DNA of 64,000 nt from Robertmurraya sp047302285 (GCF_047302285.1 NZ_CP154845.1:4340001-4404000), one strand, 5' to 3'; counted from the stretch's first letter, positions 1 to 8,421 are shown. Notes: generated by a model not told the origin, from the sequence alone. Numbers and translations: made by a program.

Positions 1-381
1 TGAGGAAACTGAAGAATTATAGTTCTTACACTCTGCAAGGAAATTGTCCTGGATTATTATCAAACCTTGTGCTTTTAAGAAATTTCCTTTTTTACTTAGT
101 CTAATTAGTATGTCTATTTCATTAGAGGAAGTCCTAACATTTTTATATCCTTCAAAAATAACTGATTTATCAATTATATAGTTTACAAGATCTTCAAGAG
201 CTTTTCCTTTTTCCTCGTTTGTGGCTCCTGATCCATTTACATCTTTAAAATGCTTTAGTAATTCATTGTATTTAACAAGTTCTTTTTCACTAAATCTTAA
301 AAGGCTTGAACTCTTCTCGATTTGATCATCCATCTCTGCTAAGAGATATTCTTTAATATCTATCCCTTTAACACTAATCAT
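1..381 (-). CDS. PD-(D/E)XK-type nuclease, N-terminal part (cut by window edge)
   Basis: The reading frame opens with ATG at 381 and stays open to base 1, so only the first 127 residues are visible. The translation has an Asp in NEIDILIRL and, about 25 residues later, FLAECKNY. This D...ExK spacing is typical of the restriction-endonuclase-like PD-(D/E)XK fold. A conserved-looking Glu lies in an upstream helix (KALEDLVNYI), as in Mrr-like nucleases. The start overlaps the stop of the preceding zinc-ribbon gene by four bases (ATGA), so translation is probably coupled. The gene is the last visible member of a three-gene unit inside an integrated island, which suggests a defence or DNA-processing role. 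The fold call rests on the motif only, and the C-terminus is unseen. Confidence 0.6.
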   Translation of the reverse strand, partial: MISVKGIDIKEYLLAEMDDQIEKSSSLLRFSEKELVKYNELLKHFKDVNGSGATNEEKGKALEDLVNYIIDKSVIFEGYKNVRTSSNEIDILIRLSKKGNFLKAQGLIIIQDNFLAECKNYNSSVSS

Positions 382-749
382 TCTGTAAGCACCTTATATA
401 TCACAATAATACTTTCTATTGGTATAATGTCATTCTCGCAATTTCCACAGGAGTATTCATCGGGTAAGTCATTAAGACTTTCATAAATCTCTCCTGTTGA
501 ATATTTGCACTTAGGACAGTAGATTTCATAACTTTTTGCTATTATTCTGAGCCCTTCAATTTCATCTAGTATTTCATATGCTTCCTTCATTTCAATGCCA
601 ACACTTCTAATAAAAGCCCCGGGGTAAATATATTTTCTCTTCTCCTTATTATAAAGAGAAAATAACTTACTAAACTTCTGAGCCTTGTTCTGACTGAGCT
701 TCTTGTTTAAGATACTCTGTTCTATTGTCAATAAGGTATCTTGTAACAT
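378..749 (-). CDS. Small zinc-ribbon protein of unknown function
   Basis: The product has 123 residues. The first ~70 are predicted helical and could form a winged-helix-like part. Residues ~78-107 contain CPKC followed by CGNC about 20 residues later, a four-cysteine zinc ribbon. The ATG at 749 has GGAGAG eight bases upstream. The gene overlaps the end of the upstream gene by 80 bases in another frame and the downstream nuclease by four bases. The tight packing suggests the three proteins are made together and may form a complex. I do not recognise the family. A zinc ribbon next to a nuclease could serve in DNA binding or as a structural adaptor. Confidence 0.6.
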   Translation of the reverse strand: MLQDTLLTIEQSILNKKLSQNKAQKFSKLFSLYNKEKRKYIYPGAFIRSVGIEMKEAYEILDEIEGLRIIAKSYEIYCPKCKYSTGEIYESLNDLPDEYSCGNCENDIIPIESIIVIYKVLTE

Positions 750-1800
750 TGTTCATTCTCTCCATTTCAGCATTACTACCATAGTAATAGAGTAGTGTAT
801 ACTCAGGGTTAAAAGAAAATTTCACCTTTATAGCTTTTGACTTTACCTCATTAGTCCAGGTTAAAGATATCCAAGGTAGAGAAGCAGTTTGTTCTGTCTC
901 CATAATAAAATTATTCAATAATGACTTGATTTCTTTTGTTTCATTATTGGAATCGAACAATACCGTGTTGTCGTCAATTAAATTTTTTAATTCCCCAAGC
1001 AAAGGTAACACAAATTCATCATTTATACCTGTATCAAGAATAGCCTTTGATCCAGTAGCTAAATCCATTGCTTGCGCAGTTACCTTTACCTCACCATCAC
1101 CAAAGAGATGTGGTCTAATAAATTCAATCACTGGAGGTAAATTAACAGGTGCCAATTCAAGATTCAGATGTCTTTTTAACCAGGCTACTACATATGATAT
1201 TTGTCTTATATAAAAAAATTCGTCTCCGTTTTTAAAATATCCTTTAATTTTATCTAAACGGATTTCTAACGTATTTAATTCTTTATGAATCAAAACAAGA
1301 ATAGTATACTTCACGGTTTTTTCATTATTTTCTCTAATTGGAAGATACCCTGTAACTTTGTTTGAGAACTTTAAACAATCGATTGTATCATTTATTTTTC
1401 TAAATGTTGGTTTAGCAGTAATATTATCATCAGAAAAATCTGTACAAACATCAGTATTTTCAGGGGAATATGGTACAATTGTTCCTCTTTCAATTAACCT
1501 TTGCAAAAATTCATGGTTGTAATTGTTAAGAGTAAATAGTGTAGCATATTTATACGCATTAAAATATTCAAGATCTTCTATATGTTTAATTGTATCATTA
1601 GTTTTTAAATTTAAAACAGTTAATAGTTGACCAATGAGTGAGTCTTCTTGGTCTATTTCAACAGATTCGCCATTAGCAGAAAATAGATCTCCCTCGGATG
1701 AAATAACATTATTTCCTTCAAGTTTCTTTTTGACTTTTTCTTGCAAATATTTTGGATAAGTTGATTCAATTGTTGTTATTAAAATGTCTTTGTATTCCAC
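670..1800 (-). CDS. Unknown 376-aa protein, first gene of the island nuclease unit
   Basis: I choose the GTG at 1800 as start because a perfect AGGAGG lies seven bases before it; an ATG at 1818 lies upstream of that site. The protein is soluble, with no signal peptide or membrane segment, an alpha/beta-looking composition and an acidic C-terminal tail (EAQSEQGSEV). No catalytic motif was recognised. It begins the three-gene unit with the zinc-ribbon protein and the PD-(D/E)XK nuclease, all on the minus strand. Position inside an integrated island suggests a defence system or another accessory function, but nothing in the protein proves it. Confidence 0.6.
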   Translation of the reverse strand: MEYKDILITTIESTYPKYLQEKVKKKLEGNNVISSEGDLFSANGESVEIDQEDSLIGQLLTVLNLKTNDTIKHIEDLEYFNAYKYATLFTLNNYNHEFLQRLIERGTIVPYSPENTDVCTDFSDDNITAKPTFRKINDTIDCLKFSNKVTGYLPIRENNEKTVKYTILVLIHKELNTLEIRLDKIKGYFKNGDEFFYIRQISYVVAWLKRHLNLELAPVNLPPVIEFIRPHLFGDGEVKVTAQAMDLATGSKAILDTGINDEFVLPLLGELKNLIDDNTVLFDSNNETKEIKSLLNNFIMETEQTASLPWISLTWTNEVKSKAIKVKFSFNPEYTLLYYYGSNAEMERMNNVTRYLIDNRTEYLKQEAQSEQGSEV

Positions 1801-2122
1801 GCATATACCTCCTACCATTATTAACCTTTCCTATCAAATATATAATAACTGAAAATATAATTAAACTAAAACTTGTTATAAATTCCCATTCCTTTAACTA
1901 CCTTCACAAGCTGCTACACACTTTTTGTGTTCGGATCAGTGAGCTTTGACTGGCCAGCCATTTCTTGATATCGCTGTCTAGTCGTATCCGTAGAGGCTTC
2001 TTTTCAAATTGTAATAATTCACTAACTTGTATAGACAGCCTGATAACGAGCAAAGGTTAACATGCTTAAATAGCAAATATGTACATTCAAAAAATGACAT
2101 TTAAAAGACTTATATTATTTTC
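1801..2122. other. Intergenic stretch inside the island
   Basis: About 320 bases between the unknown 376-aa gene and the excisionase-like gene. It must hold the promoter of the minus-strand three-gene unit, but no clear -35/-10 pair was found. The piece around 1930-2030 is richer in G and C than its surroundings and may be a relic of something else. No gene or RNA was recognised. Confidence 0.3.
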
Positions 2123-2335
2123 TTACCGTGATTTATTTTGTGCCTCATTTGCTAACCATTCCAAAAAGTCATCTTTTAATACTCTTTTACACCTACCAAT
2201 TTTAATTAAAGGAAAATCATTTTGAGCCATTAACTCATATGCGGTGGGCTTTGAAATCTTTAAAATCTCACTAACATCTTTTGCAGTCAATATAATCGGA
2301 TACTCGTTTTTTATGTTATTACTCAACTTTCGCAC
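2123..2335 (-). pseudogene. Excisionase/AlpA-like helix-turn-helix protein, 5' end replaced by an IS
   Basis: The 70-residue frame encodes a MerR-like DNA-binding domain of the HTH_17/excisionase kind: LTAKDVSEILKISKPTAYEL is the helix-turn-helix and FPLIKIGRCKRVLKDDFLEW the wing. Such proteins (Xis, AlpA) direct excision of integrated elements. The frame starts at a GTG lying inside the terminal repeat of the IS (2321-2334), so the first five codons come from the IS and the native start is lost. No good ribosome binding site precedes that GTG. It may be silent or weakly translated. It points away from the integrase fragment, unlike the usual co-oriented xis-int order, which suggests rearrangement. 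Confidence 0.6.
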
Positions 2336-3851
2336 CTTGAAAATCGACCTTGTTTTAGGTCTATCAAAGCTTTAAGAACGATCACTTTGGGTGCTTGACA
2401 AGTACATTTAAACAGAAAAAGCACCTCAATCTTTGGTATAGTGGAATTGACTAGAAACCATTACCACAAAGAAGAGGTGCCTTCTCTATGATAAAGGAAA
2501 AACACTCGAATGAGCAACTACCAAATGAACTTTCTGCAGTATTCTCTGAATTACAAGTATCGAAGTACCTTCGCCAAGCGGGTATTCGAAAAAACTTTGG
2601 GTTTTCATGTGCCTATCTGTTTCAGCTTGTTTTTAGTCTGATCTTTCATCAAAAAAATTGGTTTGCCCTTGTCACTTCTAAAAAGAGCGAGCGTTATCCG
2701 GGCAAGGATACCGTCTATCGTTTTTTAAATCATTCCAAGTTTGCTTGGCGGAAATTTCTTTTATTCTTTAGTACAGCTACCATTCAAAAGGTCAGCGTGC
2801 TTACATCAATGGACCGTCCAAAAGTGCTCATTATTGATGATTCTACGTTTGATCGAAATCGTAGTAAGAATGTGGAGTTGCTTGCCCGTTGTTTTGATCA
2901 TGCTTCTTTGAAAATGCGATTTTATAAAGGATTTCGAATGCTTACATTAGGCTGGTCAGACGGTCATACTTTTATGCCAGTTGATTTCTCTTTACTAAGC
3001 TCAAAAACGTCTTCTATTAATGGAATCAACGAAGAAATTGATAAACGAAGTTCCGGTTACAAGCGCCGTGTCGAAGCTCTCCAGTCTGCGCCTGATCAAA
3101 TCCCAGCGATGATTGAACGGGCAATATCCAATGGTATCGAGGCATCTTACGTTTTGATGGACACATGGTTTACTCAACAACCTTTAATTCAGGCAATCGT
3201 CGAACAAGGGCTTGACGTTATTGGTATGGTCAAAAATGCAAAGCAACGTTATCAAATTAATGGTCAAATGGTTTCATTAAAAGAACTCTATCGATTAGCG
3301 TCACCACTTCAAGGAAAGAAAGGGCTTCTTCGTTCGGTCACGACGATGATGAAAAACGGGGTACCCGTTAAAGTCGTGTTCGTTCAAAATCGTAATAAGA
3401 AGAGTGAATGGCTTGCCATTCTAAGCACGGATTGCACACTCTCCGAACAAGAAATTGTCCGTATTTACGGCATCCGTTGGAATATTGAAGTGTTCTTTAA
3501 GACAACGAAATCGCTCCTTCGTTTACAAAAGGAGTTTCAAGGACGCTCGTACGACCTACTTATTAGCCATACAACAATTGTTTTTACTAGATATATCATT
3601 CTCTCGTGGCAAAATCGTTGCCACACAGATGAACGCACATTAGGTGGTTTATTTTATGACCTTTGTGACGAAGTAAATGAACTTGATTGGGCTGTCGCAT
3701 TGCAGCAATTAATCGAGCTTCTTCAAGATGTCTTGAAGAAAACAAATAAACAAACACAACAATTACTTAAAAATCAACTATCACAATGGATTGCAGGTCT
3801 GCCTAGTTATATCAGAGCTTACCTGCCTAATTTGGTATGCGAAAGTTGAGT
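2321..3851 (+). mobile_element. IS4-family insertion sequence
   Basis: The element is bounded by the inverted repeat ACTCAACTTTCGCA (2321-2334) and its exact complement (3838-3851), enclosing one transposase gene; the length is about 1531 bp. No direct target duplication is visible. Instead the flanks look like an imperfect inverted repeat (13 of 15 bases match outside the ends). Both flanking genes are truncated at the IS ends, so the insertion was accompanied by a deletion or inversion. The exact ends are inferred from the repeat alone. Confidence 0.8.
2488..3849 (+). CDS. IS4-family DDE transposase
   Basis: The 453-residue protein has the IS4 catalytic core: Asp in LIIDDST (117/118), Asp225 in VLMDTWF, and the YREK signature Y327-x2-R330-x3-E334-x6-K341 in YGIRWNIEVFFKTTK. 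It is full length for the family and seems intact. The start ATG follows an AAGAAGAGGTGCC region. The stop lies inside the right terminal repeat, a compact arrangement common in this family. The gene would move the element by cut and paste. Nothing in the frame indicates inactivation, so the copy may still be active. Confidence 0.9.
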   Translation: MIKEKHSNEQLPNELSAVFSELQVSKYLRQAGIRKNFGFSCAYLFQLVFSLIFHQKNWFALVTSKKSERYPGKDTVYRFLNHSKFAWRKFLLFFSTATIQKVSVLTSMDRPKVLIIDDSTFDRNRSKNVELLARCFDHASLKMRFYKGFRMLTLGWSDGHTFMPVDFSLLSSKTSSINGINEEIDKRSSGYKRRVEALQSAPDQIPAMIERAISNGIEASYVLMDTWFTQQPLIQAIVEQGLDVIGMVKNAKQRYQINGQMVSLKELYRLASPLQGKKGLLRSVTTMMKNGVPVKVVFVQNRNKKSEWLAILSTDCTLSEQEIVRIYGIRWNIEVFFKTTKSLLRLQKEFQGRSYDLLISHTTIVFTRYIILSWQNRCHTDERTLGGLFYDLCDEVNELDWAVALQQLIELLQDVLKKTNKQTQQLLKNQLSQWIAGLPSYIRAYLPNLVCES

Positions 3852-4336
3852 CATTAACATTAAAAACTGGGGAAGGTGTTAAGGTAAAGTCTACAAAAAC
3901 AGAAAGAACAAGGGTAGTTAGTATTCCCTCTTCTATAATGAAATTACTTAAAGACTTGCAAATTAAAAAAGATGAGGAGAAATTCAAGTCTAAAGAGAAC
4001 TGGATTAAGTCATGGGAAGGTGTAGAAAGAAATTTTGTTTTTTCATCAACAGGGTCTCTGGGGCGTCCTATGCGTCCAGACAGTGTTTCCCAATGGTGGA
4101 ATAGATTTTTGAATAGAAATAGTCATTTAAAAAGAATTACCTTTCATGGACTTAGACATACATCTGTTTCTTTGCTAATCGATAAAAATAATGCAATGAA
4201 AATAATTAGTGAACGTATTGGGCATGCAAAGATTGGTACTACTATGGATATATATGGACACTTGCTTGAAGAAGCCGATAAGAAGGCAGCAGATTCTTTG
4301 AATGAAATATTTGATGATTTAGGTATCTCCATTTAA
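3852..4336 (+). pseudogene. int: Tyrosine integrase, C-terminal remnant
   Basis: From the IS end the frame encodes the C-terminal catalytic half of a phage/ICE-type tyrosine recombinase. It has STKTERTRVVSIP, then FHGLRHTSVSLL (the H-x-L-R-H box), ERIGHAKIGTTMDIYGHL with the second His and the Tyr nucleophile, and ends GISI*. The N-terminal DNA-binding domains and the first catalytic Arg are missing and are not found on the other side of the IS. A frame opens inside the IS (3791) but adds only IS-derived residues. The protein should be inactive. Position right beside the tRNA-Arg remnant identifies it as the integrase of this island. Confidence 0.85.
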
Positions 4337-4501
4337 CTATCCATATATTAGATAGACATAAGAAACTTGCCGAAAATTTGCCGAAAAACTCAGTAAAACC
4401 ATATTTAATTAATTACTCTAGTTTGAATTTAATTAACTGAATAACCTTGTAAATCAACGTTTCCAATAAAAAAAGTTGTGAAAGAACCTATTTTCATGCT
4501 T

Positions 4502-4543
4502 TTCCTAAACTGTAGGTCGGGGGTTCGAATCCCTTCTGGGACG
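4502..4543 (+). repeat. Attachment-site remnant: 3' half of a tRNA-Arg(CCT) gene
   Basis: The bases read as an anticodon loop TTCCTAA (anticodon CCT), the 3' anticodon strand ACTGT, a five-base variable loop, a T arm with GTTCGAAT, a seven-base acceptor strand CTGGGAC and discriminator G. The 5' half is absent: the five bases before the loop cannot pair with ACTGT. A half tRNA gene cut at the anticodon loop, next to an integrase, is the usual mark of tyrosine-integrase insertion. The intact tRNA is expected at the other end of the island, left of this window. Confidence 0.8.
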
Positions 4544-4547
4544 CTTG

Positions 4548-4580
4548 AAGAAATCCTTTTTTATAAAGGATTTCTTTATT
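4548..4580 (+). terminator. Rho-independent terminator of the tRNA-Arg gene
   Basis: Twelve-base perfect stem AAGAAATCCTTT / AAAGGATTTCTT with a five-base loop, followed by a T-rich run. It directly follows the tRNA remnant and probably belonged to the original tRNA transcription unit. Confidence 0.8.
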
Positions 4581-4721
4581 TTCATCGAATAAAATTGGCT
4601 TTAATCTATGATTGGGACCGAAAGCGAATTTTATCTATCTTTGATGAAAGCAAGACCATTAACAGTTCCTTCAAGTTTGATAGGACAGAATAAAAACGCT
4701 TGACACTAAGCCTAAGCGTTT

Positions 4722-4916
4722 TCAAACGGAACATTGCGAGAGCATAATAATTCCACCTATAATTATTACTAAAGTAATAACTTTTGATAGGCATCCACCT
4801 TTTGTTAATGCTCCTAAATCTCCGACCATTGAGCGGTTAACAGCGTTTGAGAAATTGATCATTGGGTTTTTCTTATATTCTTCTATTTGCTTTTTTTCTT
4901 GGTCATCTCGCTTCAT
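4722..4916 (-). CDS. Small DUF6366-like membrane protein
   Basis: Start chosen at the ATG at 4916, which has AAGGGTGG just upstream; the frame extends further but without a ribosome binding site. The 64-residue product has a charged N-terminus (KRDDQEKKQIEEYKKNP), a middle NFSNAVNRSMVGDLGALTKGG and one C-terminal hydrophobic helix (VITLVIIIGGIIML). From memory this layout matches the DUF6366 family of small Bacillus proteins, whose function is unknown. It stands alone between the tRNA terminator and galE. Confidence 0.6.
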   Translation of the reverse strand: MKRDDQEKKQIEEYKKNPMINFSNAVNRSMVGDLGALTKGGCLSKVITLVIIIGGIIMLSQCSV

Positions 4917-4979
4917 GAAACCACCCTTAAATTGCACTTTATAGAATCTTAGACAAAACAGGTTATAAAGAAATTTCAA

Positions 4980-5382
4980 AGAGTAGCAAATCGTAATCAG
5001 AATATTGAATGGAAAAGAGATATGTTAATACTGAGCTAATACTTTGATATATAAAAAATCCCCTTCGCTCCCCTTTAAAATTATAATTACGTAGTCACTC
5101 AAATTATTACACCAGAATTCACCTCGACTAAACTCCGCTGTTTATTGGGATTCGTAATAGTATCTATTTATTAAAGTTACCGCTTAACACCAGCATTTAA
5201 CTTCACTATTTACTTCGTTGAAAAAACCCATATTCCTCTACATTATTTAACATTCCGACACTTTTCTAGCAAAAAAATAACCTTATCATTCAAGAAGAGT
5301 ACTTGTATGGTTAAATTGTTACTATAAAAAACATCCAATATAATGGTATAATTAGGCAATTATACACAGAGGTGGTTACCAT
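4980..5382. other. Intergenic region upstream of the galE unit
   Basis: About 400 bases. The right part holds the promoter listed separately. The rest is AT-rich and shows no gene, RNA or repeat that I can support. Confidence 0.4.
5316..5344 (+). promoter_or_regulatory. Sigma-A promoter of the small membrane protein-galE unit
   Basis: TTGTTA (5316-5321) and TATAAT (5339-5344) are separated by 17 bases. A second TATAAT-like box follows a few bases later. The first coding region begins about 40 bases downstream. Confidence 0.65.
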
Positions 5383-5586
5383 ATGATGATAGAGGAAAAT
5401 GTCGGAATGTTAGGGGCCTTTGCACTTGTTCCGATTTTAATGATTATTACATATATAGCCCTTGTCGGATTTACTATTTGGTTTTGCGTTAGTCTGATTA
5501 AAGCACAAAGAGAAAGAAATCAAATTTTAAAAGATATCTCAGCTAGATTAAATCAAGTGAATCTAAATAAGAAAGAGCAACGATAA
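5383..5586 (+). CDS. Small single-pass membrane protein
   Basis: The 67-residue product has a hydrophobic stretch (residues ~9-43) followed by a basic, coiled-coil-like tail (KAQRERNQILKDISARLNQVN). GAGGTGG precedes the double ATG at 5383/5386. It lies 12 bases before galE and is probably co-transcribed. The layout resembles small Firmicute membrane proteins with a cytoplasmic coiled coil; the family was not identified. Confidence 0.65.
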   Translation: MMIEENVGMLGAFALVPILMIITYIALVGFTIWFCVSLIKAQRERNQILKDISARLNQVNLNKKEQR

Positions 5587-5598
5587 CGGAGGATTTAT

Positions 5599-6582
5599 AT
5601 GAGTGTATTGGTTTTAGGCGGGGCTGGTTATATAGGATCTCATGCTGTTTATCAGCTCATAGACCAAGGTGAAAAAGTTGTCATTATTGATAATCTCGAA
5701 ACTGGACACGAAGGGGCTATCCATCCAGAAGCAACGTTCTATAAAGGAGATATTCGTCATATCGATTTCGTTCGCTCTGTATTTGAGAAAGAATCAATTG
5801 ATTCCGTTCTCCACTTTGCTGCTAATTCATTGGTTGGGGAATCGATGGAAAATCCCCTTAAATACTTTGATAACAATGTGCACGGTACCCAGGTGTTACT
5901 CCAAGTGATGACTGAATTCGATGTTGGCAAAATTGTCTTCTCTTCAACAGCTGCAACCTACGGAGAACCAAATACGATTCCGATTACAGAGGCGCTGCCC
6001 ACGAACCCAACAAATACATATGGGGAAACGAAATTAATGATGGAAAAAATCATGAGATGGGTCGAGAAAGCACATGGGATCAAGTATGTTTCTTTGCGCT
6101 ATTTTAATGTTGCTGGGGCTAGAGAAACGGCTGAAATTGGTGAGGATCATCGGCCCGAAACCCATTTAATCCCACTCCTTCTCCAAACCGCACTGGGGCA
6201 GCGGTCACATATTACTATTTTTGGAGAGGATTACGATACAGCAGATGGTACATGTATTCGTGATTATATTCATGTGGAAGATTTAATCGATGCTCATCTA
6301 TTAGCTCTAAAGTATTTAAGAGAAGGCGGAAAGAGTGATCTCTTCAACCTTGGAAGTAGCCAAGGATTTTCTGTAAAAGAAATGATCGATACAGCAAGAC
6401 GTGTCACAGGTAAGGAGATTCCTGCCATCAGCGGCTCGCGAAGAGCAGGTGATCCGAGTACTTTAATTGCAAGCTCTGATAAGGCAAAACAAGTCTTAGG
6501 ATGGAATACCGGTCGAACAGCTATTACAAAAATAATAGAAGATGCTTGGAAGTGGCATTCTACGCATCCCAATGGTTATTGA
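5599..6582 (+). CDS. galE: UDP-glucose 4-epimerase
   Basis: Short-chain dehydrogenase/reductase enzyme that interconverts UDP-glucose and UDP-galactose with bound NAD, in the cytoplasm. The NAD motif GGAGYIG is at residues 7-13, the catalytic Ser lies in VFSSTAATYGEP (~116), and the YxxxK pair is Tyr141/Lys145 (TYGETK). The 327-residue length is full for the family. AACGGAGG lies upstream of the ATG. No galK or galT is near, so the role is more likely supply of UDP-galactose for cell-surface polymers than galactose catabolism. A strong terminator follows. Confidence 0.93.
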   Translation: MSVLVLGGAGYIGSHAVYQLIDQGEKVVIIDNLETGHEGAIHPEATFYKGDIRHIDFVRSVFEKESIDSVLHFAANSLVGESMENPLKYFDNNVHGTQVLLQVMTEFDVGKIVFSSTAATYGEPNTIPITEALPTNPTNTYGETKLMMEKIMRWVEKAHGIKYVSLRYFNVAGARETAEIGEDHRPETHLIPLLLQTALGQRSHITIFGEDYDTADGTCIRDYIHVEDLIDAHLLALKYLREGGKSDLFNLGSSQGFSVKEMIDTARRVTGKEIPAISGSRRAGDPSTLIASSDKAKQVLGWNTGRTAITKIIEDAWKWHSTHPNGY

Positions 6583-6597
6583 AATAAATATATGGCC

Positions 6598-6637
6598 AAA
6601 AATCCTGACACCAGCCATAGTTGGTATCAGGATTTTG
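6598..6637 (+). terminator. Terminator after galE
   Basis: Stem AAAATCCTGACACC / GGTATCAGGATTTT with one mismatch and a ten-base loop. It ends the galE transcript. Confidence 0.8.
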
Positions 6638-6783
6638 CATTACTAATCTAGCTCTTTTTTAACTACAGGAAATGTAGCGGCAATTACTTGGTGCATTTCA
6701 TAATTTTTAATCTATTTCTGCGAGAATCTCTTGATAAATTTTTATACCTCATTAAATTGTGATATCAATTTTTAAAATTCATT

Positions 6784-7042
6784 TCAAGAAAAAAATTAAC
6801 TCAAGGTCAAAAGTAATAAGTTTATCCCCAACCTTCACTATATCACCTTGTTTAACATGTCCATTAAAACCAACCCCATTTAAGGCGACAGTTTCTTAAC
6901 CGATATGAATTGCTGCTCCATCCCCAAGAAACTTTGTACTAAAAGCCTGATCTGGTACCTCTTCAATTATTCGAATTACCCCTGTTATTGGGAAAAGAAC
7001 AGTAATTGAACTATCCTTTTTGCCAAAGAGTTTATTTATCAA
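6784..7042 (-). pseudogene. Broken glucose-type PTS EIIA gene
   Basis: From a TTG at 7042, with GGAGGAG before it, the frame reads as a stand-alone EIIA-Glc: FPITGVIRIIEEVPDQAFS, then FLGDGAAI, then HIG, a stop, and ETVALNGVGFNGHVKQGD ... KLITFDLE. Compared with the family, roughly 40 residues between GDGAAI and HIG are missing, including both histidines of the phosphotransfer site, and a stop follows. The protein cannot accept phosphate. The GlvC-like permease nearby has IIC and IIB but no IIA, so this gene probably once served it. Confidence 0.75.
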
Positions 7043-7195
7043 AAATTCTCCTCCGGTCTAAACAATGATTAAAAGATGAATTTGAAAAAGTACGTCTATA
7101 ATTTCTGTATATAGAAGAGATTGATTATTAAAATTCAACTCAATGATGTTTGATAGAATCGTTCGTTTTTCGGATTGAAATGAGCCATAAAAAAT

Positions 7196-7600
7196 TTAAT
7201 TAGATGATAAGAGAACTCTAAGGAGCATATTTCCTGAAAAAACAATACTAAAAAGTAATGCGGAAACAATGATGGTCTCTGATGGTGTTAGAGGTTTACT
7301 TTTCGGGTCTAATGAGAGATTTAGTTTTGTTAACAGTGCAAGAATTGCTAGCACTATGTTCCCTACAATTAACTGGGAGCTTAAAAAGAAATTCAGGATC
7401 TTCTCCCCTTTGCATTTTTTCTTCTGGCCTTCTTGAAAGATATGATAAATTAAGTGACCCCAGAAGGGATTAAGAAGACTAACTACTAGCATGACAGCGG
7501 ATACAGGCTGTTCAATGAAAAGCTGTTTCAGTGTTACTTCTTGAAGTTGTAGTAATAAAATCAAATAGATGAGATAAATAACTGGAATAATGACTTTCAA
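7196..7600 (-). CDS. Four-helix membrane protein of unknown function
   Basis: The 134-residue product has four predicted membrane helices (about 3-19, 33-50, 71-92 and 107-130) joined by short loops; a basic loop QEGQKKKCKGEK sits between the second and third. The start is a TTG with only a weak GTAGG next to it, so the start is uncertain. It lies 28 bases downstream of the RpiR gene on the same strand and is probably in its transcript. I do not recognise the family. It could be a remnant, since the next gene in the row is broken. Confidence 0.45.
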   Translation of the reverse strand: MKVIIPVIYLIYLILLLQLQEVTLKQLFIEQPVSAVMLVVSLLNPFWGHLIYHIFQEGQKKKCKGEKILNFFLSSQLIVGNIVLAILALLTKLNLSLDPKSKPLTPSETIIVSALLFSIVFSGNMLLRVLLSSN

Positions 7601-7627
7601 ACCTACGATATTGCGGTAACATCTTGG

Positions 7628-8392
7628 TCATGATTCTTCATCACCTCTTAAGGAAAAATTCAGATATCCACGATAAAGCAAGTCAATAACAGTAAATAAC
7701 CCCATAAATGATTTTTGTTCTGCGCTATGGTAATAACCTAAATCTGTTGATTGATAGTAGATATTAAAGGTTGATAGCTCTGCTAAATGATTATTATTGA
7801 AACTAGTAATAGATAATGATGGTACTTTTTTAATCGACAATTGTCTCAATAGACTAACAATATTTTGCACATCACCACTTAAAGAAATAAATATAACTAA
7901 GTCATTCTTTTCAATCTTCGGAAGCAGGATTTCAAATTCTTTTACAGCAGGTATTATAAATAATTTCTTTTTACAAAGGATGAAATGACGTGATAGCTCT
8001 TCTAGGGCATTCCGCTGGCCCCAGCCTGTAGCAAATCCATAAATCGTGTTAGCGCTGTTAATTTTTTCGTAAATGGCCGTCTTGTTGATACTGTCGAACA
8101 GCTTTCTTGTCATCTCTATCTCATTTAACTGCATGTGTGTAAAATCTATATTCTGAGTTGGTAGTTCCAGTTCATGCTTGAGGCTATACTTAAATTCACT
8201 ATATCCACTAAAGCCAAGCTTCTGAGTCATTCTTAGAATAGAGGATTTTGAAATTGCACATGCTTCCGCAAGCTCCGTAATGCTCATTTGTTTACATTTC
8301 TCGATATGGTTTGATATATAATCGAGTACATACAAGTCATTCTCTGACAATCTATCATAATATTTATTTAACAGATCCTTGATCAACGACAT
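7628..8392 (-). CDS. RpiR-family transcriptional regulator of the alpha-glucoside PTS
   Basis: A 254-residue regulator with an N-terminal helix-turn-helix (ITELAEACAISKSSILRMTQKLGFSGYSEFKYSL, ~37-72) and a C-terminal SIS sugar-phosphate-binding domain. This is the GlvR/MalR type that responds to a phosphosugar. AGGGGG lies only two bases before the ATG but eight bases before a TTG two codons later, so the true start could be that TTG. It follows the glvC-glvA genes after a terminator. The inverted repeat at 8401-8421 just upstream may be its operator. Confidence 0.85.
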   Translation of the reverse strand: MSLIKDLLNKYYDRLSENDLYVLDYISNHIEKCKQMSITELAEACAISKSSILRMTQKLGFSGYSEFKYSLKHELELPTQNIDFTHMQLNEIEMTRKLFDSINKTAIYEKINSANTIYGFATGWGQRNALEELSRHFILCKKKLFIIPAVKEFEILLPKIEKNDLVIFISLSGDVQNIVSLLRQLSIKKVPSLSITSFNNNHLAELSTFNIYYQSTDLGYYHSAEQKSFMGLFTVIDLLYRGYLNFSLRGDEES

Positions 8393-8400
8393 CGCCCCCT

Positions 8401-8421
8401 ATTAGTAGTATACCTACTAAT
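8401..8421. promoter_or_regulatory. Inverted repeat upstream of the RpiR gene
   Basis: ATTAGTAG-TATAC-CTACTAAT, a perfect eight-base inverted repeat that ends nine bases before the RpiR start codon. It is a candidate autoregulatory operator; assignment to RpiR is inference. Confidence 0.45.

Noticed and set aside
6640..6780. Short minus-strand stretch that ends in a plausible C-terminus (VIAATFPVVKKELD)
   Set aside because: Too short to assign; may be another relic of the PTS locus, but no family could be named.
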